A DNA stretch of 64,000 nucleotides. Source: Sialis fuliginosa (taxonomy: Eukaryota; Arthropoda; Insecta; Megaloptera; Sialidae). Where the stretch lies: contig OY540817.1 in the NCBI GenBank assembly GCA_961205875.1, positions 3,073,001 to 3,137,000 of the forward strand. Reading direction: 5' to 3'. The translations under genes and the position numbers were made by a program. Shown one piece after another: positions 33,729 to 46,307 of this stretch (position 1 is its first letter; every line of letters begins with the position of its first letter). The notes beneath the pieces were generated by a model. The model was not told the origin of the DNA, made no database searches, and saw only the letters and a program-made list of their open reading frames with translations.

Positions 33729-34234
33729 GGCGACTATTACACTATCAAATAAATATGTCAAAGATCTTTGACAAAGATTTGATCATATTTCTTTGATAAA
33801 ATATGAGATTTTGTTCTATTACACTACATAAAATATTTGATAATATTTTCTCAATATTATCTAGGGATATTTATTTCTTTTTTGGTGCATTTTGATTATC
33901 AGTGCGTGGATGTTCGTCAATTGACGCGATCGAGGTTTGAATTTACAACCGTGTATTGTGGTTTTTATAATCAATAAGAAGATTATCATATAATACAGAA
34001 TTTTGTTGGTGTTCATATATTAATAATTATGTAACTGTAACTGTCAGTGATAACTTGGTAGTCGCCATTTTGTTTTTGACGTCAAAAAACTTTGATCAAA
34101 TATTAGAGACTGTCATTAACTATGATCATAGAAATATTATGAAGGTAAATATTATAAAAGTTGACTTATTACACTGTCATATTTCTTTGATCAAAGAAAT
34201 GTTATCATATTTATTTGATAGTGTAATAGCCGCC
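33729..34234. mobile_element. PIF/Harbinger-type MITE
   Basis: GGCGACTATTACACTATCAA at the left and the complement of GGCGGCTATTACACTATCAA at the right; TAA duplicates at both ends (33726-33728, 34235-34237). The interior carries TTTGATCAAAG-type palindromes near both ends. No transposase. Confidence 0.83.
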
Positions 34235-34237
34235 TAA

Positions 34238-35168
34238 CACCTGATCCAATGCGCTAGTACAGTATAAATATAGTATATTTTTAAAATTGGCATTTGTAAA
34301 GTTTCATCTACCTTGTGGAACAGCTCCAACTTGAAGAATAAACCAGTAAACAAAAGTAAAAATATTCAACAAAAACTGGATTGTGTGAATTGCATAAAAG
34401 GAACTGAATACCAACGCTACAGTTCAGGAATTCTAAATTCCAAACATAGCAATATACGATAAAAATACACTTGCCAGCAACAATCTTACTTTACATGCTA
34501 TTAAAATTTGTATGTTAGATTAAAATTAAAGTATAATTTTGAATGAGTATAATGCCTGTTATTATCGACCAATTTAATGCTCTTTTAGCGCTAAAAACTC
34601 CCTTAAAGTAAATTTGGTGTTTTGCTGACTTTTCTAAATGAAAAATGTACAGTCGAATGCAGAAGTGGTCTTCCAGTTTGTCTTCATTTTCGTTTATCAC
34701 AAACTTAGTAGGCTCCTCCCATTTGATTATTATAATATTTAAATCATTTCTCCATGCACCAAACAAAGACATATATTTTAAAACTCATTTGCTAGATAAA
34801 GAAGTACTCTTCGTTTATATTACTCATATATATTTGGAATCGGTTGTAAGCGTTTGTGGCCTTTAAGGTGGCAGACGAGTTTTCCAGGCGATTGTACATA
34901 ATATGCATTGTAAAAACATAGTGCAGAAATTGAAGAATCCCTTTAATTAAACGTATTATGCTTGGTTCTGTTGATAATAAGTCAGTTAAATAAGTATTAG
35001 CAAGTTTTTTTTCGACATTTTCAGTTTAGATCGATGAAAGTTGAATATATCTAATCTTTATATGTATAATAAGCTTAAAAATTCAGCAACCTCCTCTGAA
35101 AATAATTCAATTTGGTACTCCAAAAAGAATGTTAACTTTCGTATCTTCATCACGATAAATTGTATCTT
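34238..35168. other. AT-rich stretch without a recognised feature
   Basis: Short opposing frames at 34515-34866 overlap on both strands and show no family motif. No termini seen. Confidence 0.4.
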
Positions 35169-35170
35169 TA

Positions 35171-35549
35171 GTCCGGACGTTAAGAGCTATATCTCGATAA
35201 ATCTCTCCACTTTTTGATAGAAGCATGAAAATTGGTATAGTTGTACATTAAACCTTCCTCTACAAAACTAGAAATGGTGACATTTCAAAAATCCGTGTGG
35301 TCCCCCTTTTAGGGGTAAAAATATCTCCGCGGATTTAGTTTTTCTCATTTATCTCGCAAATGGTTATCCGGACGACACAAACAGAAGACACCAAAAATAA
35401 TGTTTATTAAATTCTAAACAAAAGTTGTTATTATAAATTTTACTATTAGAGTCACCGTTGCCGTATGTAGAGGAAGGTTTAATGTACAACTATATCAATT
35501 TTCAAGCTTCTATCAAAAAGTGCAGATGAAAAATTCTTAACGTCCGAAC
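35171..35549. mobile_element. TA-flanked MITE with GTCCGGACGTTAAGA ends
   Basis: GTCCGGACGTTAAGA and TCTTAACGTCCGAAC are inverted ends with TA outside. Arms of about 90 bases include CACTTTTTGATAGAAGC and TGTACATTAAACCTTCCTC and their complements. Confidence 0.78.
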
Positions 35550-35563
35550 TACTTATCTTAATA

Positions 35564-36370
35564 CAGTCGGGACTCGTTTATTCTAAGCCTTCTGAATCGT
35601 TTTGACACGATGATGTCGCGTTTATTCTAAGTCGAGAGGGGCTTCCACCAAGTTATGTATAGATCCTTGACCAACCAGCGTTGGCGCGGGAATTGACGTC
35701 ACCACGAAAATGTATTCAAATGTTATAAATGTATAATAGAATATCAATTACAAGAAATCCTTTATTTATTCTTGTCTTCGTATTTTTTGATATTTTAACA
35801 ACATATACAATAGTACAAATTCGACATTGCAAAATCATGAAAAAGCTATCACAGACAATTTTGTCTATTCGGGAAGTGTCATTTTTACTATTCTTAAGTT
35901 GGCAATACGTTCTGTGGTTTTGAGTTTATGACAGCATTCTATGATTTTGCAATGTCGAATTTGTATGTACTTCTTTGATTGTATGTGTTGTTAAAATATC
36001 AAAAAATACGAAAACAAGAATAAATGAAGGATTTTTTTGTAATTGATATTCTATTATACATTTATAACATTGAATACGTCTTCGTGGTGACTTCAATTCC
36101 CGCGTCAACGCTAATTGGTCAAGGAGCTATAGAGACTATGTATGTAAACCTTGGTATTTAATAGTTAATCGTGATAGTAAAATAATTTTACTTTACTTTT
36201 GATTGACGACGGTGATAAGTGTCTCTAATTAATTCTACAAAAATTTCAAAAATATGTTCGTTTACGCCATGACACGAGAATGGTGGGACGTGAAGAAGGA
36301 GAACAAATTTCGAATAAACGAAACTCGGCATTTCAGATAAACGAGACTTAGAATGAACGAGTCCTGACTG
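35564..36370. mobile_element. pogo-like element, copy 2
   Basis: Same termini as copy 1 (right end CAGTCAGGACTCG when reversed), TA on both sides, 807 bases. The interior is a palindrome built from the ATTCGACATTGCAAAATCAT block. It starts 13 bases after the MITE ending at 35549. Confidence 0.82.
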
Positions 36371-36695
36371 TAATTAAATAGATATTTCCCCGATAAACTT
36401 TTGTTTTATATTACCGACTCTTATTTTTCTTCACATCAAAAAGACACACCAAATATTTCAAGAGAGAAAAAAATATCCTCACTATTCCTCATTTACGTAA
36501 CTGAATGTCATGCTTAGTGTCATGTAAATCATGATGAATTATTATTTGAAAGAGATCACTATCTGTTCCTACTGTGATGTGTGTGTGGCGGGCGAGTGCG
36601 CGATAATGATATTTATAGATTATCGAGCTGTCGTTGCGTTTTTACAGTTTATATGTGTGCAGGGTTGGTGATAAGTTTCTATTGTTCTAGACAAA

Positions 36696-37411
36696 TTGCT
36701 TCCTCGCCAAGATCTTTTGCGTTTTAAAATTAAAAGAAAAAAATTGTTCTCCGATTTCAAAATTTTAACTTGATCTTTCCGTTTCAGACAAGCACTCTTC
36801 GTTACGTGTCTGTCTGTCTGTCTGTCCACTGAATCCTTGTCACACACATAACTCATGAACCACTGAACTGATATTAATGAAACCTGATTGGTTGGTTGAG
36901 TCTGGCTTGAAGACGATCCCATTTCAAAATCGTGTGTAAGGGGGAGGGGTGACATAAAAAAATATTTATTTTATCAAGATATTTCAAGAAAGACACATGT
37001 TACTTGAAAATTGTATAAAATCTTTTTTGTACAACATTCAATTTCTTATAATATCTATAGGTTAGTTGTAAAATATTCCCTTACGAAGATTTATCTCAAT
37101 TTGCCTTAAAAATTGTCATTTGTTTTTTTAAATTGTTATTTACTTTGACATATTAAATGTCATTAGCAAATGTCGTTAGCAAAACAGAAAAATTTAGATT
37201 TAGATTGAAACTGTCAAAAAATTAAAAATATACGAAAAAATTTAAAAAATATATTTTTTAGTAAAATTGTATAAAAATTGAATGTTTAACCAATTCCAGG
37301 CAATTTATCTGAACATTTTATCGGTGTTTATTTAAATTGTATAATAATTAACTCCTTTTGGTGGATTTAGCACGAGGAAGCACTGTGCATTTACTTGGCA
37401 GATGTTTTTTT
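36696..37411 (+). repeat. TTGCTTCCTCGCC family repeat, copy A
   Basis: Runs from TTGCTTCCTCGCCAAG through TTGATCTTTCCGTTTCAG, GTCTGTCTGTCTGTC, TTGGTTGGTTGAGTCTGGCT, TTTAGATTTAGATTGAAAC to GAGGAAGCACTGTGCATTTA. It has five relatives in the next 20 kb in both orientations. No ORF; origin unknown. Confidence 0.7.
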
Positions 37412-37614
37412 ATCTGATTTTGTTTTTCTGGATTTTTATCCATTTTTAAACTAATCAAGTTAAAAAAAATAATTTGGAATATCAACGTCTCCTCTCTGTC
37501 TATCTGTCCGTTTGTATTCGAGAACCACTTATCCGACTTACATGTTTTTTTTTTCAATTCATAAATATGTTCTCTAAGGGATATATTCCTCTATAAATAA
37601 ATAAGTAAATAAAA

Positions 37615-37660
37615 TTGTATCCCCCCCCCCTTAAGATTTTTTTCTGGGTACGCCACTGTG
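37615..37660. mobile_element. remnant end of a CAGTGGCGTA element
   Basis: A C-run and GGGTACGCCACTGTG match the right end of the 22934/46016 type; the left end is missing. Confidence 0.5.
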
Positions 37661-38015
37661 TATAATAATATTGTCGACCTGGTTTCCGAAGCCCCGCGTG
37701 ATAATGTATCAGGTTAACGGTTAGAGTTGACAGCTGGCGTTTGTTGTAGGCGGCGAGGTTTCCGTGAATTAAAAAACAGACAACAACTCTTTAGTCTCAT
37801 ACTTACAGATGTTTGCTTTGTTTGTTTTATTTACGTAGGAAAAAGTCCTTAACAATTCATAATATTTAGTAATGAGGAAGTCGCAAGAACGTCGTTTTAT
37901 AAAGTTAAATGGATTATAATGTAACATTTTAAGACTCTTTGTTTTGGTTTACCCTTTATCGGATTTCATATTTATAAAGAGTAAACAACCCAATATTATT
38001 TTTAAATTCTCTATA
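37661..38015. other. unassigned stretch with moderately higher GC
   Basis: 37680-37770 has CCGAAGCCCCGCGTGATAA and GTTGTAGGCGGCGAGG and does not look like the surrounding repeats. No frame or splice pattern could be supported. Confidence 0.35.
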
Positions 38016-38023
38016 CACTATTA

Positions 38024-38538
38024 CAACGGTTCTTAAACTTATGTAGTCCAGGGACCCCCTTTTGAACAATTATTTTTCAGGAACAAGGGTTATTTTAAGA
38101 AAATTTTACAACCTTATTTTTTTGCTCCATACTTACAATTTTTGCTTTTCAACTGCAATGACCTTTATTTTTTTGCATTACATTTCTTAAATTTTTTGTT
38201 TTTACAACTGCAATAACTTTTTTTGCTCTGCATTTCTTACATTTTTTGCTTTCACAACTGCAATGACCTTTCCACATTTTATTATTTTATTTATTTATTA
38301 TGCATTTTTTCAATTTTTTGCACTACGCAGCTTTTATAACTGCAGAAATAAGCTACAACTACACACTAAAATAACCCGTGCCTCCCTGACAGAAAAACAA
38401 AGGTCGTTAGATAGTTATTAATCATTGGTAAATGGAAATGTAAAAGCACTTTAATTCATGCGAAACATGTTTCACGGACCTCCGGCAAAAGTTCCGAGGA
38501 CCCCCGGAGGTCTACGGACCCTAGTTTATTAATCGCTG
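38024..38538. mobile_element. hAT-type element with internal tandem repeats
   Basis: CAACGGTTCTTAAACTTATG at the left and the complement of CAGCGATTAATAAACTAGGG at the right; flanks CACTATTA and CTCTATTA (7/8). Subterminal AGGGACCCCC and GGACCCCCGGAGGTC blocks. Three imperfect units of about 50 bases (ACAACTGCAATGACCTTT) fill the left half. Confidence 0.8.
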
Positions 38539-39127
38539 CTCTATTAGTATGTTCCGAGTACCTCTCTGGGAGTTCTGCAAGTTAAAATAAAAATTAAAAA
38601 AATTATAAAACACTTAATAAAAAAAAGGTTTTGGGTACATTGCTGGCCTTCAATATTTATATATTTATGAAAATAAATATTTTTTCCCATCATGTCTTAA
38701 ATAGTTTTTTAACGTACCTTTTGAGGGTTTCAGGCCCCTTTCTCTTCCAGTTCAGATGTTACCATTTATTTGTTATTTTATCAATATATGCACTCTTTCA
38801 GTCAAGCAATGATTGTTGGTTACTAATATCGATTAATGACACATCCACACAAAAAAGTACACACTTTTTTTCGGAGACTATTGTATTTATATGTATTTTG
38901 AGACCCTGAATCCGAATTTGAGATTAAAATAGAACCTTATTCTATTAAATTGGAAAATAACGAAAAACTAAATATTTGAAAATTTGGTTTCAAATTCAGA
39001 TTCAGTGCCTCAAAATACATACAAATACAATAAAATATAAATACAATGGTCTTCGAAAAAGGTCTTAATCTTTTTTCTGTATGGCTGTGTTATATAAAAA
39101 GTTTGATTTTCAGTAAGTATCACTGTA

Positions 39128-39600
39128 ATCATCATTTTTTAAGGTTTCGAAGAAAACTATGTAGGAACCCTTCTAGTTTTTATACGTTCGTCCATCTGTC
39201 TGTATATCACAGCCCTCCTATTTTATAATTTATACATATACCTATTTAGATGAAATTTGGTATAAATTAATGACCTAAAAACAGAAATGATGAGATTTTT
39301 GAAAAAATATATTTTTTACCCCCGCTCCCATAGACTGAACTAAATCTCGTAAAGTGCAACAAAAAATGCTTTAGGACCTTTTGATTTTAACCCTTCAGTC
39401 AAGATATATATTTGCTTTTAGTTGTTATCAGAGTGTCTAATTTATAAACTGTCAATGCAAAAAATATGAAAAAAAATCCAGAATGTAGCTTTTAATTAAC
39501 ACTTTCAATAAAAATTATAACAAACACTGTAGCAAAAATAATTAATGAAAAATTGAAAAATAACTGTTTTTTTTTATAAATCGTCACACGAACACGTAAA
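39128..39600 (+). repeat. dispersed repeat (CAGAATGTAGCTTTTA family), + copy
   Basis: Shares CCAGAATGTAGCTTTTA, AACACTGTAGCAAAAATAA and ACCTTTTGATTTTAACCCTT with 19206-19632 (+) and 21652-22332 (-). Confidence 0.6.
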
Positions 39601-39858
39601 CTTTTTTTAGTCCAGTCGTCAGACAATTGAGCTAGAAAAAAATGACGGAGTACGTTTTTTTCGAGAAATTGGTAGATTTCGATGTATAGAACATGACAGT
39701 AACTTTTCTCTCCTTCGAAGGGGATGCAAACTCCAGAACGGTTAATTTTAGGACAGTATTATTTATTACAAATATTAAAGCTGATTAAATTCTGAATAAA
39801 ATTGTCTTTTTAAAAATTACATAGTATTAATAGTTGTTACAATATCTATTATAGAGTT

Positions 39859-40172
39859 TGTTTCATTAATATTTGCACTGTTTATAAATTATTTTGTGGT
39901 TTTAAATTATCAAATTGCTCAGTTTTGTGTTACCAAAAGTAAAACCGAGAAACATTAGCGATGGAACAAGGATTTATTATAGTTGACAAGGAGTGTTTAC
40001 ATAGGCGTGACGTCAAAAATGCGCCATGACACCTGCGAGCGTTTTGGCGCCAAATTCAAAATTTGTTTTAAAAGAGTCAATTTTTGTGATTAAACCTTTA
40101 TTTTCTGCAGAAATAAGCATTTTTTTTGGAAATAAGAGACACGTAAGATCAAAAATTAGGCATCATGCCTAT
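39859..40172 (+). mobile_element. GGCATGATGCC element, 5'-truncated copy
   Basis: Matches the right two-thirds of 42753-43295, including the end GGCATCATGCCTAT. It contains the same 22-codon frame MEQGFIIVDKECLHRR from ATG 39961 to TGA 40027. Confidence 0.75.
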
Positions 40173-40744
40173 TATCGTCCTCATATCTAGAATCTGATAA
40201 AAGCAAATTTTCCAATTTTTATTTCCGCCTCTATTACATGCGTACGTATCTAATTATAGAATGCACACGTGCATGCAGTCAATTATTACAAATATAATAA
40301 AGATGTTCAACGAATCTAAATTCATCTAAACGGTCTGCATATAGTAGCCTTTAGTTTTATTAAGTAATTGAATTTCCAGCTTAAACTCGGTTAAATTATA
40401 TATACCCTGTTCTTTGTGTGACTGATCTGATTTGAACGTGACATCATCTCGTTAAGTTGGTATCACTGCTTGTCTTTATGATTCAAGGTTTTTTTGAGTT
40501 ATGGTTAACCTGCATCTTCACTTCCTTTCACTAACATTTCTTGCAGATAGTGGAATTTGTTTTTATATAAAAATAGACCGGATGTTATCTTGAAACAAAA
40601 ATAATTGAAGGGTATATTTTTATAAACTGTTGTATATAAAATATATATTTTTCATTACTCTCATTTATCCAACCATATTGTTCAGAATTTATTGAATAAA
40701 ATTAACAAATATTACTCAATTCGTACATTTTTATACATTTTTAC

Positions 40745-41250
40745 CGCGTTTTTTTGGGTTCCGTACCTCAAAATGAAAAAAAAACGGAACCCTTATAGAA
40801 TCAAATTGTTGTCCGTCTGTCCGTGAAGACCATTTTTCTCAGGAACGGTTAGAAGTATCAAGTTGAAAATAATATCAAATACTAAGATTTCCAGCCTCAT
40901 AATCCTATAAAAAAATCAAGTTTCTAACTCGATGCAATAAAAATATACGGTCTTGCAAAGTTTATTTTAATACTGACAGACTAATAATCAAAACTTTCAG
41001 GGTACTTCTCGCTAACCTAGACTCCTGAAATTTGACAAGAAGGAAGGTCTCATAGCACAAGTAAAGTAAATCCGAAAAGAATTAATTTCTCATTCTAAAT
41101 TATTACGTAACAAATTTAATTTTACGGTTTCTTTCTACAAAGAGGCCTTGGAAATCATGTCCATTGTCTACGTAACTAACTATTGTCAATAATTAAAATT
41201 AAATTTTATATAATGGTACAGAATCCTCAGGACGCGTGTTTTACTCGCTC
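40745..41250 (-). repeat. GGTTCCGTTTTTTCATTTTG family repeat, reversed copy
   Basis: Contains GGGTTCCGTACCTCAAAATG at the left and CTCAGGACGCGTGTTTTACTCG at the right. It lacks both insertions found in the 19.8-21 kb copy and so serves as an empty site. Confidence 0.65.
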
Positions 41251-41270
41251 TTTTTATTTATTAAATCTTT

Positions 41271-42055
41271 TTGCTTCCTCGCCATATCGAAGAGACGAGA
41301 AGCAGCTTTGTGATCGTTATAAAATGAGAAAAAAAATTGTTCTCCGATTTAAAAATTTTAACTTGATCTTTCCGTTTCACGTCAAGACAAACACTTTTCG
41401 TTCGGTGTCTGTCTGTGTCTCTGTCGAGTAAATGCTTGTCAAAAATCAATATTAATAAAATTTGGTTGGTTGGTTGGGTCTGGCTTGAAGACGGTCCCAT
41501 TTCAAAATCTTCAAAATCGTGTAAGGGGGAGAAGTGACATCTTAAAATATTTATTTTTTCAAGATATCTCAAGAACGACACATGTTATATGAAATTTTTA
41601 TAGAATATTTTTTGTATTAGAGCATTAAATTTCGTATAATATGGGTCTACAAGTTTGTTGTATAATAATCCTTTACAAAGATTTACCTCAATTTATTTTA
41701 AAAATTCGTGTTTTGTTTTTCTAAATTGATATTTACTGGGACATATTAAATGTCATTTTGACGTTTTAAAGGTCATTTTGGCGTTTTAAATGTCATTTTG
41801 ACGTTTGCATAAATTTAGATTTAGATTGAAATTGTCAAAAAATTCAAAATATACGAAAACATAATCAGGTGCGTTTTAAGTAAAATTTCAAACTAATATT
41901 TTTTAGTAAAAATGTATAAAAACTAAATTGTTAACCAATTCCAGGCAATTTATCTAAACACTATCGACTTTTATTCAAATTATAGAATAATTAACTACCT
42001 TTTGTGAATTTAGCATGAAGAAGCACTGTGCATTTACTTGGCAGATATTTTTTTA
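41271..42055 (+). repeat. TTGCTTCCTCGCC family repeat, copy B
   Basis: Same layout as copy A, with a triple near-tandem AATGTCATTTTGACGTTT stretch around 41750-41810. Begins directly after an old dispersed repeat. Confidence 0.7.
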
Positions 42056-42575
42056 AATAAATTTCATTAGAAATTATAATCGGTTTATTTCATACGTGCC
42101 TGACGCCTGACCTATGTAATTATGCCATATCAATTTTTATCATTGATTACACAGAACCACAAAAATAGTCTTCTTTATACTCTTAATCGGACTATGGTTT
42201 TCTTAGGCACAACGTTGATTTATAAATTTTCTGGACATTTATGTATTTTATTATAATTGATTAAATCTGAAACAAATTTTAAATAGTATGTCTCTTGATT
42301 TAATTCGCGTGCTCTTAATATTTATGGTGTGGTAAACGCTGTTACATGTTAACCCTGAAGATCAAGATTTGAAATAAGGCAGAAGCCGCAAACCCTCAAT
42401 AAAACATCAATATGTCTATACACAATATACAGGCTGTGCGCGATAAATTGGCAATAACCTTGCGTCTCCTTATTTCATGCACTTCTTATTAATTTTATGG
42501 AATTATGTTTCTAAAGGTTCGATTAAACATCGTTGCTTCAAATATAATTAAAATTAAATTCTGAGAGTAACTATC

Positions 42576-42752
42576 ATGTCGAAGGAATACAATGTTAAGG
42601 CTAATGAAGTTACGGAATTCAATAACATGCTTTACGTACAGTTTACAACGAAAAGAAGGTGCTGATCCTGTCGCCTCACGAACACACAAATCCAGACTAC
42701 ACAGGATCCAGAAATTATCAATGAAAATCCAGGAAAGTCAATGCGCTCTATA
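42576..42752 (+). pseudogene. transposase N-terminus cut by a nested element
   Basis: Starts MSKEYNVKANEVTEFNNML, has an in-frame TGA after KRRC, then reads QIQTTQDPEIINENPGKSMR before the nested MITE begins. The ENPGKSMR block resembles the second helix-turn-helix of mariner-like transposases; exact subfamily not certain. No catalytic part remains. Confidence 0.6.
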
Positions 42753-43295
42753 ATAGGCATGATGCCAGTAACAAAGTATCACTGAAATTATGATTTTAAA
42801 TAATGAAATAAGTTAAAAAGATTCTAAAAAATGTATTTATTTTTATATTAAAAGCGAGATTAATATGATTTTTGTTAAAATAAAAACGCAAAATACATCA
42901 ATCCGCCATGTTTGATAAAACACCAGTCAGAGTGGATGACGTCACGGCTACGTAAACGTCATTTTTGTTTCATTAATATCTGCACTGTTTATAAATTATT
43001 TTGTGGTTTTAAATTATCAATTTGCTCAGTTTTGTGTTACCAAAAGTAAAACCGAGAAACATTAGCGATGGAACAAGGATTTATTATTGTTGACAAGGAG
43101 TGTTTACATAGGCGTGACGTCAAAAATGCGCCATGACTCCTGCGAGCGTTTTGGCGTCAAATTCAAAATTAGTTTTAAAAGGGTCAATTTTTGTGATTAA
43201 ACCTTTATTTTCTGCAAAAAGAAGTATTTTTTTGGAAATAGAAGACACGTACAATCATCATAAAATAGTTTTTAAAAATTAGGCATCATACCTAT
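42753..43295 (+). mobile_element. TA-flanked element with ATAGGCATGATGCC ends
   Basis: ATAGGCATGATGCC at the left and GGCATCATACCTAT at the right, TA outside. It carries a 22-codon frame (43068-43136, MEQGFIIVDKECLHRR) conserved in the copy at 39961. Other partial copies are at 7761-7903 and 39859-40172. Confidence 0.82.
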
Positions 43296-43381
43296 TATTG
43301 TTGAAGATATCAGATACAGATCGTATTTTCTTAGAGGCCAGTTTTAGTAAAATTTTACCAATTTATCGCGCACACCTTGTA

Positions 43382-44102
43382 TAATCGTCATGATGCCCTT
43401 TCATCTTGTAAAAATGTAATTGCATTTGTTTATATCTTCGTACAGTTTAATCATTTTATAACCTACTTTTATTATACATACATTATACTACTTGCTTTAT
43501 ATCTTATCTTGTTTGCATTTAAAGATAATACTCCTCTTTTTAATTAATGGTATATCATAAAACCTAACAATCTCTGTTGTTTATTTATATATTTACTTAC
43601 CTCATATATACATATGATAAGATTATTATTAAAGGGAAATCGCTGATAAAAATAGTTGAAACACATGTGTTATATTTAGACATTTACTTAAGGTTTACGT
43701 ATCTATCTAAAAATAGAGCATTGCAATCGAAAACTTCAAGTTTTTACTCGTACTGTATTTTCCAAAATTATGAACTTAACGTCTAATAATAAAAGGAAGA
43801 CAAATACAGTTTTCGTAATTATCCCTTAATGAAGGAAAATAAGACTCGATTAAAAATGTAAAACTGAACTATTTTTAATGTAAAGTATCCAGTTATGAAA
43901 CGGTTTTTGCAAATATTTTCTTTGTGCTCATACAAAAAAATCTATAAGTTATTAAATGGAACATTTTAATGCATTATTTGATCGCCATGCTTCCAAAATT
44001 CAACTAAATTTAATATTTTTTACGAAATAAAAAAAAAGTGAATGATTTAATGTCTTCTATGAAAATGAAATGAAAATTTCTCATCTGCGAGACGATATAC
44101 GA
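43382..44102. other. AT-rich stretch without a recognised feature
   Basis: No motif-bearing frame and no termini seen. Confidence 0.4.
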
Positions 44103-44834
44103 AAAATATCTGCCATTTACGAAAGGTAGTTAATTATTGAACAATTTAAATAAAAACCGACAAAGTGTTCAGATAAATTGCTTGGCCATTTAATTTTTAT
44201 ACAAGTTTACTAAAAAATATTAATTCGAAATTTTTCTTAAGACGCACCTAATTATTATTTCTAATATTTTTAATTTTTCGACAATTTCAATCTAAATCTA
44301 AATTAATGCAAACGTCAAAATGACATTTAATATGTCAAAGGAAATATCAATTATAAAAACAAAACACGTTTTTTTAAAGCAAATTGAGATACATCTTTGT
44401 AAGGGAATATTTTACAACAAACGTTGTAGACCTATAATATAGGAAATTGAATGCTCTACAAAAAATATTTTATAACATTTTCAAGTGAAATGTGTCGTTC
44501 TTAAGATATCTTAATAAAATAAATATTTTGGGATGTCACCCCTCTCCCTTACACACTATTTTGATGATTTTGAAATGGGACCGTCCTCAAGTCAGACCCA
44601 ACCATCCAACCAAGTTTCATTAATAATGGTTCATGCGATATGCACGACAAAGATTCAGGGGACAGACATACACACAGACAGATAGACGAACAGAAGGACG
44701 GACAGACAGACAGGCATGGAACGAAAAGTGTTTTTCTTAACCTTAAACGGAAAGATCAATTTAAAATTTTGAAATCGAAGAACAATTTTTTTTTGTCTCA
44801 CTCTATCTAGTATCTTCGCTATTGTGAAGAAGCA
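44103..44834 (-). repeat. TTGCTTCCTCGCC family repeat, copy C (reversed)
   Basis: Reverse-complement copy; the end carrying the GAGGAAGCACTG block is deleted. It carries a long imperfect ACAGACAGA tract (44660-44715). Confidence 0.7.
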
Positions 44835-46007
44835 AAAATAGCATTTTCTATGGTTTTTGAGCATTTTTGATAATTTTTGATTTACCATATCTCCGAAACA
44901 AATGAGCGTCGCGAGTTAATAATTTATTTTGTTTTCCTTGTAATTTTATAAACAACCAAAAAGTATTCTACTATTTTGTCGGATTTCGTGATAGGGTCAG
45001 AGATAAAGTGTAAAACGTAAAAAATCCCACAATAGTGTGATCTTTTTAAAGCCTTCCGGTCGGAATTCAAGGTCACAAAATGAAGTACATTAAGTTTAAG
45101 CCTTAATGAACCCATTTATCTAATAATTTTCGTTGTATGGATTAACGCTTTTTTATTTAGCTCTGGAGACTAGTCTAATAGGCTACTTTGTATACCGAAA
45201 AATTTACTAGATAAAAAAAATGGGTATGTGAGTTGTGACATTTGTAGGCACAAATGCGTAACTAAAAACCTGTTTTATCGACTACCATATACTGTATTAT
45301 ATATCTGTATTATTTACTTAACCTAACTTCACGGTATTGTTTTCACTAACCTAAATTCCACGTGAACGTAACAGCTAGTAAAAAATAATGGCATATATTA
45401 TGAAAAATGCATTGTATAATATATACACGAACGTATAGAGCTTACAGCTTAAAGCTTTACATAAACAATGCCGTTATAGGTAAATCTAGATGTGTTTGAT
45501 TGCGCTGCTATGGAGTCCCGTGCCCCTAGTCACGGAATATTGAATACATGAATCAATATTGATATTTGACGCTATAAAATACATATATCGGAAAATATGG
45601 ACTGTGTAACAAAAATATATAATATTGTTATTTTATTAGATTTATTTCAAAATTTATGTTTTAATTATTAAATAGAAAATTATTTTTGTATATTATATTT
45701 CTTTAAATCAGCAATTTTGAATGTATAGTTACTAATGTATTTAGTATATAGGTATACTGTATACAACAAAATCTCAATAAGAAAATTGCAAAGAGATAAT
45801 TGAATTATGTAAATTCATCCACTTATACAGATTATTATATAGAAAAGAAAGTAGTTCTTTATGTGATAAAATTATGTCGAGCTATAGAAAATTTTTCAGA
45901 TATTAAATTTTAGTAGGTATTTGGTATATTTGAAAATTGAAAACAAAGCTGAGAGCTGTACACGTAAAAATAATTCGTGAAAATATTTAAAGCAAAATAT
46001 CATATAA
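44835..46007. other. AT-rich stretch without a recognised feature
   Basis: Nothing supported. A GC-richer patch near 45495-45540 has no frame. Confidence 0.4.
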
Positions 46008-46015
46008 AGTAGGGT

Positions 46016-46307
46016 CAGTGGCGTAGATAGGGGGATGTTAGAGAAAATTCAAAGATTTTTTAAACTTCTTAGGTATGAACAAAATAGTAGAAGTAAATGG
46101 GAAATTTTTTTTGTAAATTGAGAGTAAAAAAAAAAGGTCTTTAGTTATTTTAAAATTTTGAATTACCTAAATACAGATTATATGATCAAAAAAAAAAGGT
46201 GGTTCAATTTGAAATTACATATCATTTTTTTTTTTGCATATTTTAGAGGCCCCTCAGTCACCACTTGTCATATCGCCCCCCATCGCAAAAAGCTATCTAC
46301 GCCACTG
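46016..46307. mobile_element. hAT-type MITE, CAGTGGCGTAGA family
   Basis: CAGTGGCGTAGATAGGGGG at the left and GCTATCTACGCCACTG at the right, with a perfect 8-base duplication AGTAGGGT (46008-46015, 46308-46315). The interior contains AAAAAAAAGGTCTTTAG. Short frames inside are by-products. Confidence 0.9.

Larger units (their letters stand above)
42430..43379 (+). mobile_element. Tc1/mariner-like element with nested MITE
   Basis: CAGGCTGTGCGCGATAAATT at the left and the complement of CAAGGTGTGCGCGATAAATT at the right, with TA outside. A transposase remnant starts at 42576. A second element (42753-43295) interrupts it at a TA. Confidence 0.82.

Noticed and set aside
41183-41581. Frames over the GTCTGTCTGT-containing repeats (also 36620-36955 and 44655-44888)
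   Set aside because: They fall inside a non-coding dispersed repeat and are disrupted in sister copies.
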